Source of the DNA: Candidatus Bipolaricaulota bacterium
Lineage (GTDB): Bacteria; Bipolaricaulota; Bipolaricaulia; M55B111
Reading direction: 5' to 3'
Length of the DNA stretch: 9,468 bases
NCBI GenBank assembly: GCA_018334595.1
Contig: JAGXLQ010000040.1
Coordinates: forward strand, 1-9,468
Shown here: piece by piece, positions 1 through 6,827 of the stretch
Numbering within the stretch: the first letter of the stretch is position 1
Layout: each line of letters begins with the position of its first letter
Program-made: the position numbers and the translations under genes
Notes under the pieces: model-generated
The model's database searches: none
What the model was told of the DNA's origin: nothing
What the model saw: only the letters and a program-made list of their open reading frames with translations

Positions 1-1071
1 GGAGGGATTTCACCTGTGGCTGAGATATTTAGCTACCATGGATCGTCTGAGACTGAGCCCTCTCGACTCACGTTGAGCAATAACCCGTCGATGGGTCCTG
101 GTAACGGGATATCTCTCTGGCAGGAAGGTCTACGCCGAGGTTATCGCGTTGGCGCGATTGCGAGTAACGACGGCCCGGGCTTGCCGGGTGGATATGGGAA
201 CGGACTCGCGGCCGTAGTAGCAGAAGATTTGACCCGGGATTCACTTTATCAGGCGGTAAAGGAACGACGGACTTACGCTGTAACCGGAGACAGGATCCGG
301 CTGAGGTATCACCTGAACGGATGGGGGATGGGGAGCGTCATTAACGGGGCGGACGAGATAAACGTTGAATATTCAGTTGAATGCCCTGATGCCCTCGACC
401 GCGTAGAGCTTATTGTAAATGGCAAAAGAGTTAATTCGCACCCACACATTCCCTCCTTTGACTACGCCGATGCCAGTGAGTTCAAACTCCGTGTGGACTT
501 CGGATGGGGACCGGCTTCTCAGTACGGACTGAACGTCGAGGACCAGGTGTGGAGGGGAGAAATGAGCGTTAAAGGTGGCGAACTGGCCGGCGCTAACGGA
601 TGCTTCACCATGGTCGGACAGGAACTGGAGTGGAACGAACGCAGGGTGAGGTGGGAGATAAAGACGAGGAGGTCGACAAACGAACTGAACTCGGAATTGA
701 AGCAATCCGTCATTTTGACGGTACGGGGGGATCTCGACACCCGCCTGTCCTTTCGGGGCGAAGGCTACGAGTTTAAGCGGCGAGTTGGCGACCTGGTAAA
801 GCGTTCAGAGATCATCGCTCTGGAGGAATTTGCCAGGCGGAAGATCGAAGAGGATACGGGGGTCTCCGGGGACGACGTGTTGAACTCTGACGTATTCTAC
901 TTTAATGCCCCCAAGATAAAGATTCACCGGATAAACGTAGAGGCAGAGAGGACCGCACGGGGGACCTTTCACTGTGGATCTCTTACGGGAGGGCGAAACT
1001 ACGCTTACCTTAGGGTAGAAGAGAAGAACGGACAGATGGCCTGGTCCAGCCCTGTCTGGATCGACAGGTAA
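1..1071 (+). CDS. PHP/DUF3604-type metallo-hydrolase, C-terminal part (5' end outside window)
   Basis: The reading frame is open from the first base and ends at TAA 1069-1071, so the gene is cut by the window edge. A GTG at 16 is probably internal, because the residues before it (GISPVAEIFSYHGSSE) already fit the family. The visible part holds the end of the catalytic domain: HGSSE, then ASNDGPGLPGGYGNGL, then a TRDSLYQAVKERRTYAVTGD stretch, which I recognise from DUF3604/CehA-McbA-like members of the PHP metallo-phosphoesterase superfamily. A beta-rich C-terminal domain follows and closes with YLRVEEKNGQMAWSSPVW, a family-typical ending. Where relatives often have Asp-His before the xG.PG segment, this protein reads NDGPG, so a metal-ligand His seems absent. 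The N-terminal metal-binding part is not visible. The glycosidase gene begins 35 bp downstream on the same strand, so a shared transcript and a role in sugar or phosphoester metabolism are plausible inferences. The substrate is unknown. Confidence 0.8.
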   Translation, partial: GGISPVAEIFSYHGSSETEPSRLTLSNNPSMGPGNGISLWQEGLRRGYRVGAIASNDGPGLPGGYGNGLAAVVAEDLTRDSLYQAVKERRTYAVTGDRIRLRYHLNGWGMGSVINGADEINVEYSVECPDALDRVELIVNGKRVNSHPHIPSFDYADASEFKLRVDFGWGPASQYGLNVEDQVWRGEMSVKGGELAGANGCFTMVGQELEWNERRVRWEIKTRRSTNELNSELKQSVILTVRGDLDTRLSFRGEGYEFKRRVGDLVKRSEIIALEEFARRKIEEDTGVSGDDVLNSDVFYFNAPKIKIHRINVEAERTARGTFHCGSLTGGRNYAYLRVEEKNGQMAWSSPVWIDR

Positions 1072-1093
1072 TGATTAACCACGCAAGTTTATG

Positions 1094-1099
1094 GGAGGG
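1094..1099 (+). promoter_or_regulatory. Ribosome-binding site deciding a TTG start
   Basis: GGAGGG lies 7 nt before TTG 1107. It supports this rare start codon for the family 4 glycosidase; the ATG at 1091 is in another frame. I see no TATA-like box in the 35-bp gap, which fits read-through from the upstream gene. Confidence 0.65.
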
Positions 1100-1106
1100 A
1101 TAGATT

Positions 1107-2408
1107 TTGGATAACGAACTCAAGATAACCCTGATCGGCGCAGGAAGCGCGATATTTGGCCCGACCAGCATAATGTCTATTCTGAAGTCCGAACCCCTCG
1201 AGGGATCGAATGTAACGCTGGTCGACGTTGACGGTGACAGGCTCGGTCTGGTCGCGTCTGCCGCGGAGATGCTTAACGAATTTCTCGAGGCGGGGGTAAA
1301 TGTCAAATCTGAGACGGACAGACGAAAGGCCCTGCCGGGAACCGACTATCTTTTGATAACGGCTGAAGAGGGAAGGATAGATCGCTGGCAGGCGGACTTT
1401 CAGATCCTGAAAAACTTTGGAATAAAACATACGCTCGGGGAGAACAGGGGGCCGGCAGGGCTCTCGCATACGTTGAGAACCGTACCATTGGTCCTCGATA
1501 TCTGCCGAGACGCCGCGGAACTCTCACCCGAGGCGACCGCGATCATCTTTACAAACCCCGAGGACAGAATTGCCTACGCGGTCAACAAATACACCGACCT
1601 CGAGGCATATGGGTACTGTGATGGTAATTGGGACTTCCGCGATCACTTCCTTGGTAAATTGCTGGGAATTCCCGGCGAGGGAATCCACCTGGAAGGCGCG
1701 GGAATAAATCACATGGTGTGGATTACTGAACTGCGCGATAAAAGTACCGGGGAGAACATCTATCCTCAGATGGTTGAGCGTGCGGAGGAGACGGGCTGGC
1801 AGCCGTTATCTCACCACCTCTATCGGACGTACGGGCTGTGGCCCCACGAAAACGATGGCCACGTCGGCGAGTACATTGGATACGCCCCCGAGTTTAACGA
1901 CTGCAGCGGATACGACTTTGACGATCACCTTAAGCGCGAGGATGAATGGATTGGCAGGTTAAAAGCTCTTGTCACGGGTAACTATCCCGTGGAAGACCTT
2001 GCCGCAAAGCTCTCCGATTACGAGCGATTTACATTTGGCGACATGAGTTTCACCCGGATGATCGAAGGGGAGATTACCGAGGAGAACGTCTTCCTGTCAG
2101 GGGCAAACTTGATAAATAATGGAAAGGTGGGAAACCTCCCGGAGGACATGGTCGTGGAGGTACCTGCAACGGTGACGTACGGCGGTATACATGGATTTTC
2201 GATGGGTAACCTTCCAGAAGGTATAGCAAGTATCTGTTACCGGGAGGGAACGATTCAAAAGCTTTCCGCTGAGGCTGCCGCCGAGGGTTCAAGGGAGAAG
2301 GCACTGCGGGCGCTGGATCTTGACGACATCGTTCACAGTCCTAAAACAGCGAATGAACTCTTAGATGCGTTTATCACCGAGCATAGAAGCTACTTAAGAA
2401 CGTTCTAG
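1107..2408 (+). CDS. Glycoside hydrolase family 4 (alpha-glucosidase/alpha-galactosidase/glucuronidase-like)
   Basis: The 433-residue product has the length and motif order of family 4 glycosidases, which are cytoplasmic and cleave glycosides through an NAD+-dependent oxidation-elimination route with a divalent metal, usually Mn2+. The Rossmann dinucleotide loop is IGAGSAIFG (residues 10-18), with an acidic strand end at Asp40. TNP (149-151) is the usual sugar-contact segment. Cys171 and His202 (in GINHMVW) match the metal ligands of the family. The D-x-H-x-x-E-Y motif (250-256) lies in the expected catalytic region. The family normally has Cys-His at the metal motif; here it is Cys171-Asp172-Gly173-Asn174. 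That resembles the CHG subgroup, which includes unphosphorylated alpha-glucosidases and alpha-glucuronidases, with His replaced by Asp. Specificity cannot be assigned. The gene starts with TTG behind a good ribosome-binding site and follows the PHP-type gene closely. It ends 37 bp from the convergent exporter operon. Confidence 0.9.
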   Translation: MDNELKITLIGAGSAIFGPTSIMSILKSEPLEGSNVTLVDVDGDRLGLVASAAEMLNEFLEAGVNVKSETDRRKALPGTDYLLITAEEGRIDRWQADFQILKNFGIKHTLGENRGPAGLSHTLRTVPLVLDICRDAAELSPEATAIIFTNPEDRIAYAVNKYTDLEAYGYCDGNWDFRDHFLGKLLGIPGEGIHLEGAGINHMVWITELRDKSTGENIYPQMVERAEETGWQPLSHHLYRTYGLWPHENDGHVGEYIGYAPEFNDCSGYDFDDHLKREDEWIGRLKALVTGNYPVEDLAAKLSDYERFTFGDMSFTRMIEGEITEENVFLSGANLINNGKVGNLPEDMVVEVPATVTYGGIHGFSMGNLPEGIASICYREGTIQKLSAEAAAEGSREKALRALDLDDIVHSPKTANELLDAFITEHRSYLRTF

Positions 2409-2445
2409 GCGGGTCAGGCTATTTTCCTGTCTCCTGAGGACGATA

Positions 2446-3837
2446 TCATCTAATTGCCGTCAGGCGGTTTTTTGAGAAAAAGAAAACTCCGATTGCAAAC
2501 AAGATGGCAGTAAGGATCAATAGCGAGACAAGGTTAAAGACAATGTCGTCAAAACCCCCTCCGAAGGTAAGGAGCGTCCTCAGCGCGTTCGCGGCGTGTG
2601 TCCAGGGGAGGATCTCGTAGATCTCGATGGTGGACCCAAATACCTTTCCAATCGGTAGTTTGGGGAGAGGAAAGAAAGCACCGACAAGAAAACTTAGAGG
2701 TACGGATACCAGGGTGCCCAGGTTGCTGGCGTGTTTTTCGTTTTCCGAAAAGGCGGCAATAAGGAGCCCAAGGGCGACCGAGGCAATTCCGCCGATAACG
2801 GCAACAAGGATTGCGAGTAACAGTGAAGTTATCCCACCCGACCAGCTAAAGCCTATGAGTATGGCGACTGCAAAGAGGATTAGCACCTGGACTACAGCCA
2901 CGACACTCCACGTGATCAACGTGCCGAACATGAGGTCAAACGAAGCCATCTTAGACAGCTTTAGCCTCTCCAGCGTCCCCGCCTCAACCTCCTTTGACAA
3001 CGCACCGGCCACTCCAATCGCGCTCATGAGCAGGGCAAAAAGAAAGATTCCCGGAGCCTGGTAATCAAATATAGAAAAACTTTGGCTTCCAGAAATGCTC
3101 TCCGTGTCGACTTCTACGAAGTTATTGCTTTCGACCTTACCTCCGTTAAAAAACGACCTTGCTCTCTCCCGGGCAGTCTCCGCTGTCCGGTCCTTAAAAC
3201 TTCCCAGGACTCCGGTCAAAATTCCCTGGACCTGGCCGAACGCGACGTACCCGGGGTCCCCCCTTATAATCGTTTTTGCTTCTACGTCCTCCGTCCGGGG
3301 AATGGTCGTATCGGTGGATAAACCTCCGTTCGGGGAGAAGCTAGGGCCACTCTCTTCCGAAGCAGAGGGGGAAGTTCCGCTCTGGTTTATGACGATCTCA
3401 CCAACAAGACTCGTAACCTCCGTCCTTATGGTACTCTTAATTATTTGAGACATACCCCGAGAAAAGTTTTCTGGGATGATTAACAGGGCCGAAATATCCC
3501 TATCCTGGAGGAGGCTATCGCCCTCTTCAGCGTCATCAAAGGTTTGAACGTCGAACAGGGGGACATCGCCGTCTTCAAATGTCAGCCCCTCAAGGGTGCT
3601 GACGAGGTCCACCCCAAAGTTCTCCTGTCGTGTCTCCGCGGCGGAGACCATAACCTCCGCACCACTGTCTCTGTTAATTACCCCGATCACGTAGGGGGAA
3701 TTTTCCCCCTGGCCGCCGCTGAAGGCAAACCCGAAGACCAACATGAATATGGCGGGGAACGCCAGCAGAAGTCCAAGCCCTTTTTGGTCTCGAAATATCT
3801 CTTTTAATCCCTTTACTGCCACCTGGTAGAACTTCAT
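2446..3837 (-). CDS. ABC-2 type exporter permease
   Basis: The 463-residue membrane protein has the layout of the larger ABC-2 permeases (NatB/DrrB/YhgE-like half exporters). One membrane helix lies near residues 20-39, followed by about 220 residues outside the membrane. Five more helices lie near 262-280, 305-331, 337-363, 372-391 and 432-454. EVEAGTLERL (283-292), just after helix 2, is the conserved cytoplasmic coupling segment that touches the ATPase. The outer domain holds a Ser/Thr/Gly-rich linker near residues 160-180 that looks disordered. The ATG overlaps the ATPase stop codon as ATGA, and GGGAGGGGG (3846-3854, minus strand) sits 8 nt ahead of it, so translation is coupled to the ATPase. 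The substrate is unknown; this family exports drugs, lipids, sodium or polysaccharide precursors. The gene ends with TGA at 2446-2448. Confidence 0.9.
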   Translation of the reverse strand: MKFYQVAVKGLKEIFRDQKGLGLLLAFPAIFMLVFGFAFSGGQGENSPYVIGVINRDSGAEVMVSAAETRQENFGVDLVSTLEGLTFEDGDVPLFDVQTFDDAEEGDSLLQDRDISALLIIPENFSRGMSQIIKSTIRTEVTSLVGEIVINQSGTSPSASEESGPSFSPNGGLSTDTTIPRTEDVEAKTIIRGDPGYVAFGQVQGILTGVLGSFKDRTAETARERARSFFNGGKVESNNFVEVDTESISGSQSFSIFDYQAPGIFLFALLMSAIGVAGALSKEVEAGTLERLKLSKMASFDLMFGTLITWSVVAVVQVLILFAVAILIGFSWSGGITSLLLAILVAVIGGIASVALGLLIAAFSENEKHASNLGTLVSVPLSFLVGAFFPLPKLPIGKVFGSTIEIYEILPWTHAANALRTLLTFGGGFDDIVFNLVSLLILTAILFAIGVFFFSKNRLTAIR

Positions 3838-4781
3838 GACCGTAGCCCCCTCCCGGTTAAGTGAATAAAGACGTCCTCAAGAGTGTTCGTCCTGCTGACC
3901 GAAACGTCGAGGACATCGAAGCCAGAGTCCTCCAGCGCCCGGGTGAACTTACCCATTTGCCCTATAGCATCGAGCGCTCTGACCAACAGTCTATCGCCGA
4001 CCACACTACCTTCCAGAACATCCCCAGCCTCGCGTATCTTCTCAAGAGCTTCCTCGTTGGCCTTCTTGTCGCTCAATTCTATTGACAACGAATCCCCCTC
4101 GCCTACGCTTTTCTTGAGGTTCTCTGGCGTGTCTACGACCAGTAGCTTCCCGTGGTCGATAATCCCAACCCGGTCGCTCAACCTGTTCGCCTCCTCCATA
4201 AGGTGCGTAGTTAGGATTATGCTCGTGTTTGCGTCTGCCCTGAGCCGTCTGATAAATTCCCATAACGAAAGTCTGGACTGGGGGTCAAGTCCCGCGGAGG
4301 GCTCGTCAAGGACGACGATCCTCGGCTCGTGGACGAGGCTCATTCCCAGATTCAGCCTCCTCTTCATTCCCCCGGAGAGGTCCGACGCGAGGCTATCCCT
4401 CCTGTCGGTGAGCTGCAGGTCGTCAAGGAGTCGGTCGACCCGGTTCGCCAGGGTCCGCTCAGGTACCTCGTACATTCTCCCCATGAAATGAACGTTTTCG
4501 TAGGCAGTTAAGTCCTCCCATAAAACAATTTCCTGAGGGCAGATACCGATTCCTTCCTTGAACGATTTAGGTTCTTCCATGTTAAGGTTTACCTCGCCGC
4601 TCGTCGGCTTAAGCAAACCGACCATCATACGAATGGAAGTCGTCTTCCCGGCCCCGTTGGGGCCGAGGAAACCAAATATCTCGCCCTTATGTATCTTGAG
4701 ACTTAAGTCCTCGACCGCAGTCAAGCCGTCAAACTTTTTCGTAAGTCCATTGGTTTCTATGACAAAATCTGTCTTACCCAA
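3834..4781 (-). CDS. ABC exporter ATP-binding protein (DrrA/NatA/CcmA-like)
   Basis: This 315-residue ATPase powers the permease encoded immediately downstream. All ATPase motifs are intact: Walker A GPNGAGKTT (40-48), Q-loop Gln83, signature LSGGM (135-139), Walker B VVLDEP (156-161), D-loop SAGLD and switch His193. The roughly 100 residues after the core form the accessory domain common in DrrA/CcmA-type exporters (DUF4162-like), ending near DVSVSRTNTLEDVFIHLTGR, a family-typical closing motif. The start is TTG at 4779-4781, supported by a GAGGTG ribosome-binding site. It is the first gene of a two-gene operon whose likely promoter lies in the 4782-5043 divergent region. The exported compound cannot be told; no dedicated regulator gene is adjacent. 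Confidence 0.95.
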   Translation of the reverse strand: MGKTDFVIETNGLTKKFDGLTAVEDLSLKIHKGEIFGFLGPNGAGKTTSIRMMVGLLKPTSGEVNLNMEEPKSFKEGIGICPQEIVLWEDLTAYENVHFMGRMYEVPERTLANRVDRLLDDLQLTDRRDSLASDLSGGMKRRLNLGMSLVHEPRIVVLDEPSAGLDPQSRLSLWEFIRRLRADANTSIILTTHLMEEANRLSDRVGIIDHGKLLVVDTPENLKKSVGEGDSLSIELSDKKANEEALEKIREAGDVLEGSVVGDRLLVRALDAIGQMGKFTRALEDSGFDVLDVSVSRTNTLEDVFIHLTGRGLRS

Positions 4782-4789
4782 AGCAGGTT

Positions 4790-4795
4790 CACCTC
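4790..4795 (-). promoter_or_regulatory. Ribosome-binding site supporting the TTG start of the ABC ATPase
   Basis: On the minus strand GAGGTG is followed by 8 nt and then TTG (4781-4779). There is no ATG near the N-terminus at a better spacing, and residues 6-20 already match the usual ABC N-terminal strand, so this start is preferred. Confidence 0.6.
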
Positions 4796-4825
4796 GAGGT
4801 CGTGGTCGTCACTGGTTAGTGTTCT

Positions 4826-4858
4826 GATAACGGAGCAGTCCGGATAACGGAAATAATG
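4826..4858 (-). promoter_or_regulatory. Candidate promoter/operator of the ABC exporter operon
   Basis: On the plus strand GATAACGGA occurs twice, at 4826-4834 and 4843-4851, in the same orientation and 17 bp apart. Read on the minus strand, an AT-rich ATTATTT (4858-4852) lies just upstream of the pair. If that is the TATA box, transcription would begin about 25 bp downstream, near the inner repeat copy, leaving a leader of about 45-50 nt. The repeats would then overlap the start site, a place suited to a repressor. The repeat is seen directly; promoter and operator roles are inferred. Confidence 0.35.
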
Positions 4859-4934
4859 TTACCACCTGTTTGAGCAAATACCAAGCCACGTGTCTCTGTC
4901 TCAACGGTTCGATACTCTAACAAGGCCGAGGTTG

Positions 4935-4978
4935 GAGAATTCTCGGTGATTAGTAGAGAATTGGGTTTTACGTTATAC
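4935..4978 (+). promoter_or_regulatory. Candidate promoter with palindrome, driving the decayed peptidase gene
   Basis: GAGAATTCTC (4935-4944) is a perfect 10-bp palindrome. GAGAATT recurs at 4956-4962, exactly 21 bp downstream, about two helix turns. A TATA-like CGTTATAC follows at 4971-4978, which would put transcription start near 5000. This arrangement suits a dimeric activator site ahead of a promoter, but the box is a weak match and no binding protein is identified. Together with the exporter side, the stretch 4782-5043 appears to be a divergent control region with no gene. Confidence 0.3.
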
Positions 4979-5024
4979 TGAATTGATGAACGTGAACTAA
5001 GATTCATAATTGTTTGTTTTTTAC

Positions 5025-5032
5025 GGAGGAGG
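5025..5032 (+). promoter_or_regulatory. Strong ribosome-binding site ahead of a lost start codon
   Basis: GGAGGAGG is followed by 11 nt and then ATA-AAA-CGA (5044-5052), which begins a signal-peptide-like frame. No ATG, GTG or TTG lies at the right place in that frame, so ATA is best read as a mutated ATG. The site marks the original start of the pseudogene. Confidence 0.5.
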
Positions 5033-5043
5033 TTTTAGGTTTC

Positions 5044-6064
5044 ATAAAACGAACCGAAACATACCTCGTTAGTGTGATTATCGTGTTTTTCCCTTTGTCT
5101 CTGTCGTTTTAAGCGGGTACGCCGGAAGGCTGAGCACGACAAACTTTCCACAAATATATCGTGGAGGGCGTACCTTATGTTCCTATGTACGATCATTGGT
5201 CAACCTGTGCTATGACCTCGCTGGAAATAACTACGGGTTATTGCGGCTTCGAAACCTCAATTATGACCTTAATGAACTTTGGCTGGCAGTGGGGGCTACC
5301 CTTGTCGAGAGCGATGGCTGTCCCATTTTGTTGCCGGGGGCAAAGCAGCCGATTGACGGAATAATAGATGATGCAAGGGCCCCGGGTTTTGGTGTAGAGG
5401 AGGTCAATAACCAATCGCGGGGGAATCGTGGATTATTCTCAAGAGATTTCTGGCAAGCTATAAACCGGTAATTATTCAATGGACGAACCATACAGTTGTT
5501 GCGGTGGGCTACGATGAGACCGGATAGAGCGACAGAGTACTTTTTCACAACCCCGCCCTCCCCTTCGTCTCTGCTGGAAGAAAGACATCAACTCGGGGCC
5601 AGGACCTCTCCTTCCAGCCGGGAAAAACATCGGCAATGAAAAAGGAAAAGTGGTATGGCGACAGGTACTGGGCCAATGCTAATTCCTATCCTCCAAAAAA
5701 GTACGAAATGATCGTACTGGACCCGTTGAAAGAAATTAAGGAGATCGAGTGGGGGAAAATCCTGGAGAGAAACGGGAAGAAATCTCTAGCTGAAGGTGAA
5801 TGGGCAACTTATTCTCCATATGTATGGTACGGTGCGGGTGCGTTTACAGAGGCTGCAAGAGATTCCGAGACGTCCGGTTACTTCTGGCAGGAGGAGCAGG
5901 AGGTCTGGACTTACGCTCAACGGGAAGATATCGGGCGGGAGGATTACTCCCCGATTATCGCGGGGGTGTTTAATAGAATCGCTGCTCTGGAGGGACGGCT
6001 GGTGGCGCGCTTCTTGACGCCGCCAGGGAAGTCGAGCTGTAGCAACTCGTCATTGGCGTCATAG
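5044..6064 (+). pseudogene. Decayed secreted C39-like (papain-fold) cysteine peptidase
   Basis: No single frame spans this stretch, but one protein can be rebuilt across all three. It begins with a signal-peptide-like run (IKRTETYLVSVIIVFFPLSL) at an ATA codon. Next comes VEGVPYVPMYDHWSTCAMTS, whose Cys codon (5206-5208) fits the C39-like nucleophile. A second frame continues as GATLVESDGCPILLPGAKQP. A third gives ESWIILKRFLASYKPVIIQW and NHTVVAVGYDE (His codon 5489-5491), followed by RVLFHNP with the third active-site residue. The lesions are stops at 5110-5112, 5131-5133 and 5525-5527; one-base losses in the G5 runs at 5291-5295 and 5419-5423; and probably another at 6004-6005, after which GALLDAAREVEL would replace the visible tail. 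The last frame (ATG 5636 to TAG 6062-6064) could still make a 142-residue fragment, but it lacks the Cys and His. The intact gene would have encoded an exported hydrolase; its target is unknown. Sequencing errors could explain single indels, less easily the three stops. Confidence 0.8.
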
Positions 6065-6140
6065 CCGTGGGGCCTCCCTGAAAGTACCTTATTCCGTATT
6101 TTTCCCTCCGAGTTAATGCATTATAGAGGCGAATGTTGTA

Positions 6141-6180
6141 AGTTATAACTATAATGTGTAATAATATTAGCCCGGAGGTG
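6141..6180 (+). promoter_or_regulatory. Promoter, palindrome and ribosome-binding site of the SatD-like gene
   Basis: AGTTATAACT (6141-6150) is a perfect 10-bp palindrome that contains a TATA-like core, and AT-rich sequence continues to 6169. GGAGGTG (6174-6180) is the ribosome-binding site, ending 2 nt before ATG 6183. Because the downstream protein carries a helix-turn-helix, the palindrome is a candidate autoregulation site. The bases between 6065 and 6140 show nothing else I can name. Confidence 0.45.
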
Positions 6181-6182
6181 CC

Positions 6183-6821
6183 ATGGACGAGGTAGCAATT
6201 ATCGTGGGAGATCTTGTCTTCCCGGGAAAGTCGATCAACGAACGAGATATCAGGGACGAGCTTGAATCCGCGTTGCAGGGATTTAACGAAGAATACGAGG
6301 ACCTAATGATAGCTCCCATGGAAATAGTCCGTCACGTATCGTTCGCGGGTGGCTTTACCGACGCTTCAGCCCCGTTTGAAGCCTTTATTGCCCTGGAGCG
6401 GAAGTTGTTCCCCGTTAGAGTAAAGGCCGGGATTGGGGTGGGCCGACTCAGTACCCCTGTTCGGGACTCGATAACGGTTATGGACGGTCGGGGGTTTCAC
6501 CGGGCAAGAGCGGCCATCGAAGAGGCGCGTCGTGTGGAGTCCCACCTGACCGTAAATACACCGTACGACGATAGAGATGAGATGATAAATACCATTTTAA
6601 GCCTTTTGGGGGTTATTAAAGACGGTTGGACCCCCAGGCAATGGGAAGTTGCCGGTTACTATCAGTCGCACGAAGGAATCACTCAGACAGAGATCGCGGA
6701 CGTCTTCGGCATAAGTCAACCCGCAGTGGCGAAGATCCTGAGCAGGGCAAAGGTCAAAAAAGTGGAAACTACCAACAGGGTAATAAGGAACCATCTCAGG
6801 AACATGTTAGATCACCGATAG
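6183..6821 (+). CDS. SatD-like domain fused to a C-terminal helix-turn-helix
   Basis: The 212-residue product matches the SatD family in motif order: VGDLV (8-12) at the N-terminus, GIGVGRLST (83-91), then MDGRGFHRARAAIE (100-113). A linker leads to a helix-turn-helix, ITQTEIADVFGISQPAVAKI (166-185), of the kind found in sigma-region-4 and MarR-like regulators, preceded by a WTPRQWEVAGYY segment. SatD was named from a Streptococcus acid-tolerance operon; its biochemistry is not established to my knowledge. Many SatD proteins carry a GDEFQ-type acidic motif in the middle; here that area reads HVSFAGGFTDASAPFEA, so the motif looks lost. The likely reading is a cytoplasmic ligand sensor that binds DNA. 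ATG 6183 has a GGAGGTG site immediately upstream. The uracil-DNA glycosylase gene starts 6 bp after the stop, so the two are almost surely co-transcribed. Family assignment is confident; function is not. Confidence 0.8.
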   Translation: MDEVAIIVGDLVFPGKSINERDIRDELESALQGFNEEYEDLMIAPMEIVRHVSFAGGFTDASAPFEAFIALERKLFPVRVKAGIGVGRLSTPVRDSITVMDGRGFHRARAAIEEARRVESHLTVNTPYDDRDEMINTILSLLGVIKDGWTPRQWEVAGYYQSHEGITQTEIADVFGISQPAVAKILSRAKVKKVETTNRVIRNHLRNMLDHR

Positions 6822-6827
6822 CTCACG

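Noticed and set aside
2414..2437. TCAGG/CCTGA hairpin between the convergent genes as a bidirectional terminator
   Set aside because: Only five base pairs with a 14-nt loop and a single short T-run inside the loop; too weak to report as a feature.
3883..4491. Long open frame antisense to the ABC ATPase gene
   Set aside because: The product is a low-complexity Ser/Arg-rich shadow of a clearly real gene on the other strand.
4816..5007. Minus-strand 63-codon reading frame in the divergent spacer
   Set aside because: It has no recognisable domain, no ribosome-binding site and composition like spacer; it overlaps the control region of both neighbours.
5161..5364. GTG-initiated 67-codon gene and the overlapping 91-codon frame at 5196
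   Set aside because: Each holds only one segment of the same cysteine-peptidase remnant; the N-terminal signal sequence and preceding residues continue upstream of 5161, so neither is a separate gene.
5291..5423. Programmed frameshifting at the two G5 runs of the peptidase remnant
   Set aside because: Other lesions (lost start codon, three stops, a third shift) point to plain decay, and G5 or G6 runs occur in intact genes such as those near 725 and 1292 without effect.
5525..5527. In-frame TAG in the peptidase remnant as a pyrrolysine codon
   Set aside because: TAG is the normal stop of several intact genes here (2406-2408, 6819-6821, the msrA gene, 9433-9435), no readthrough element is visible, and the same remnant has TAA and TGA stops plus frame changes.
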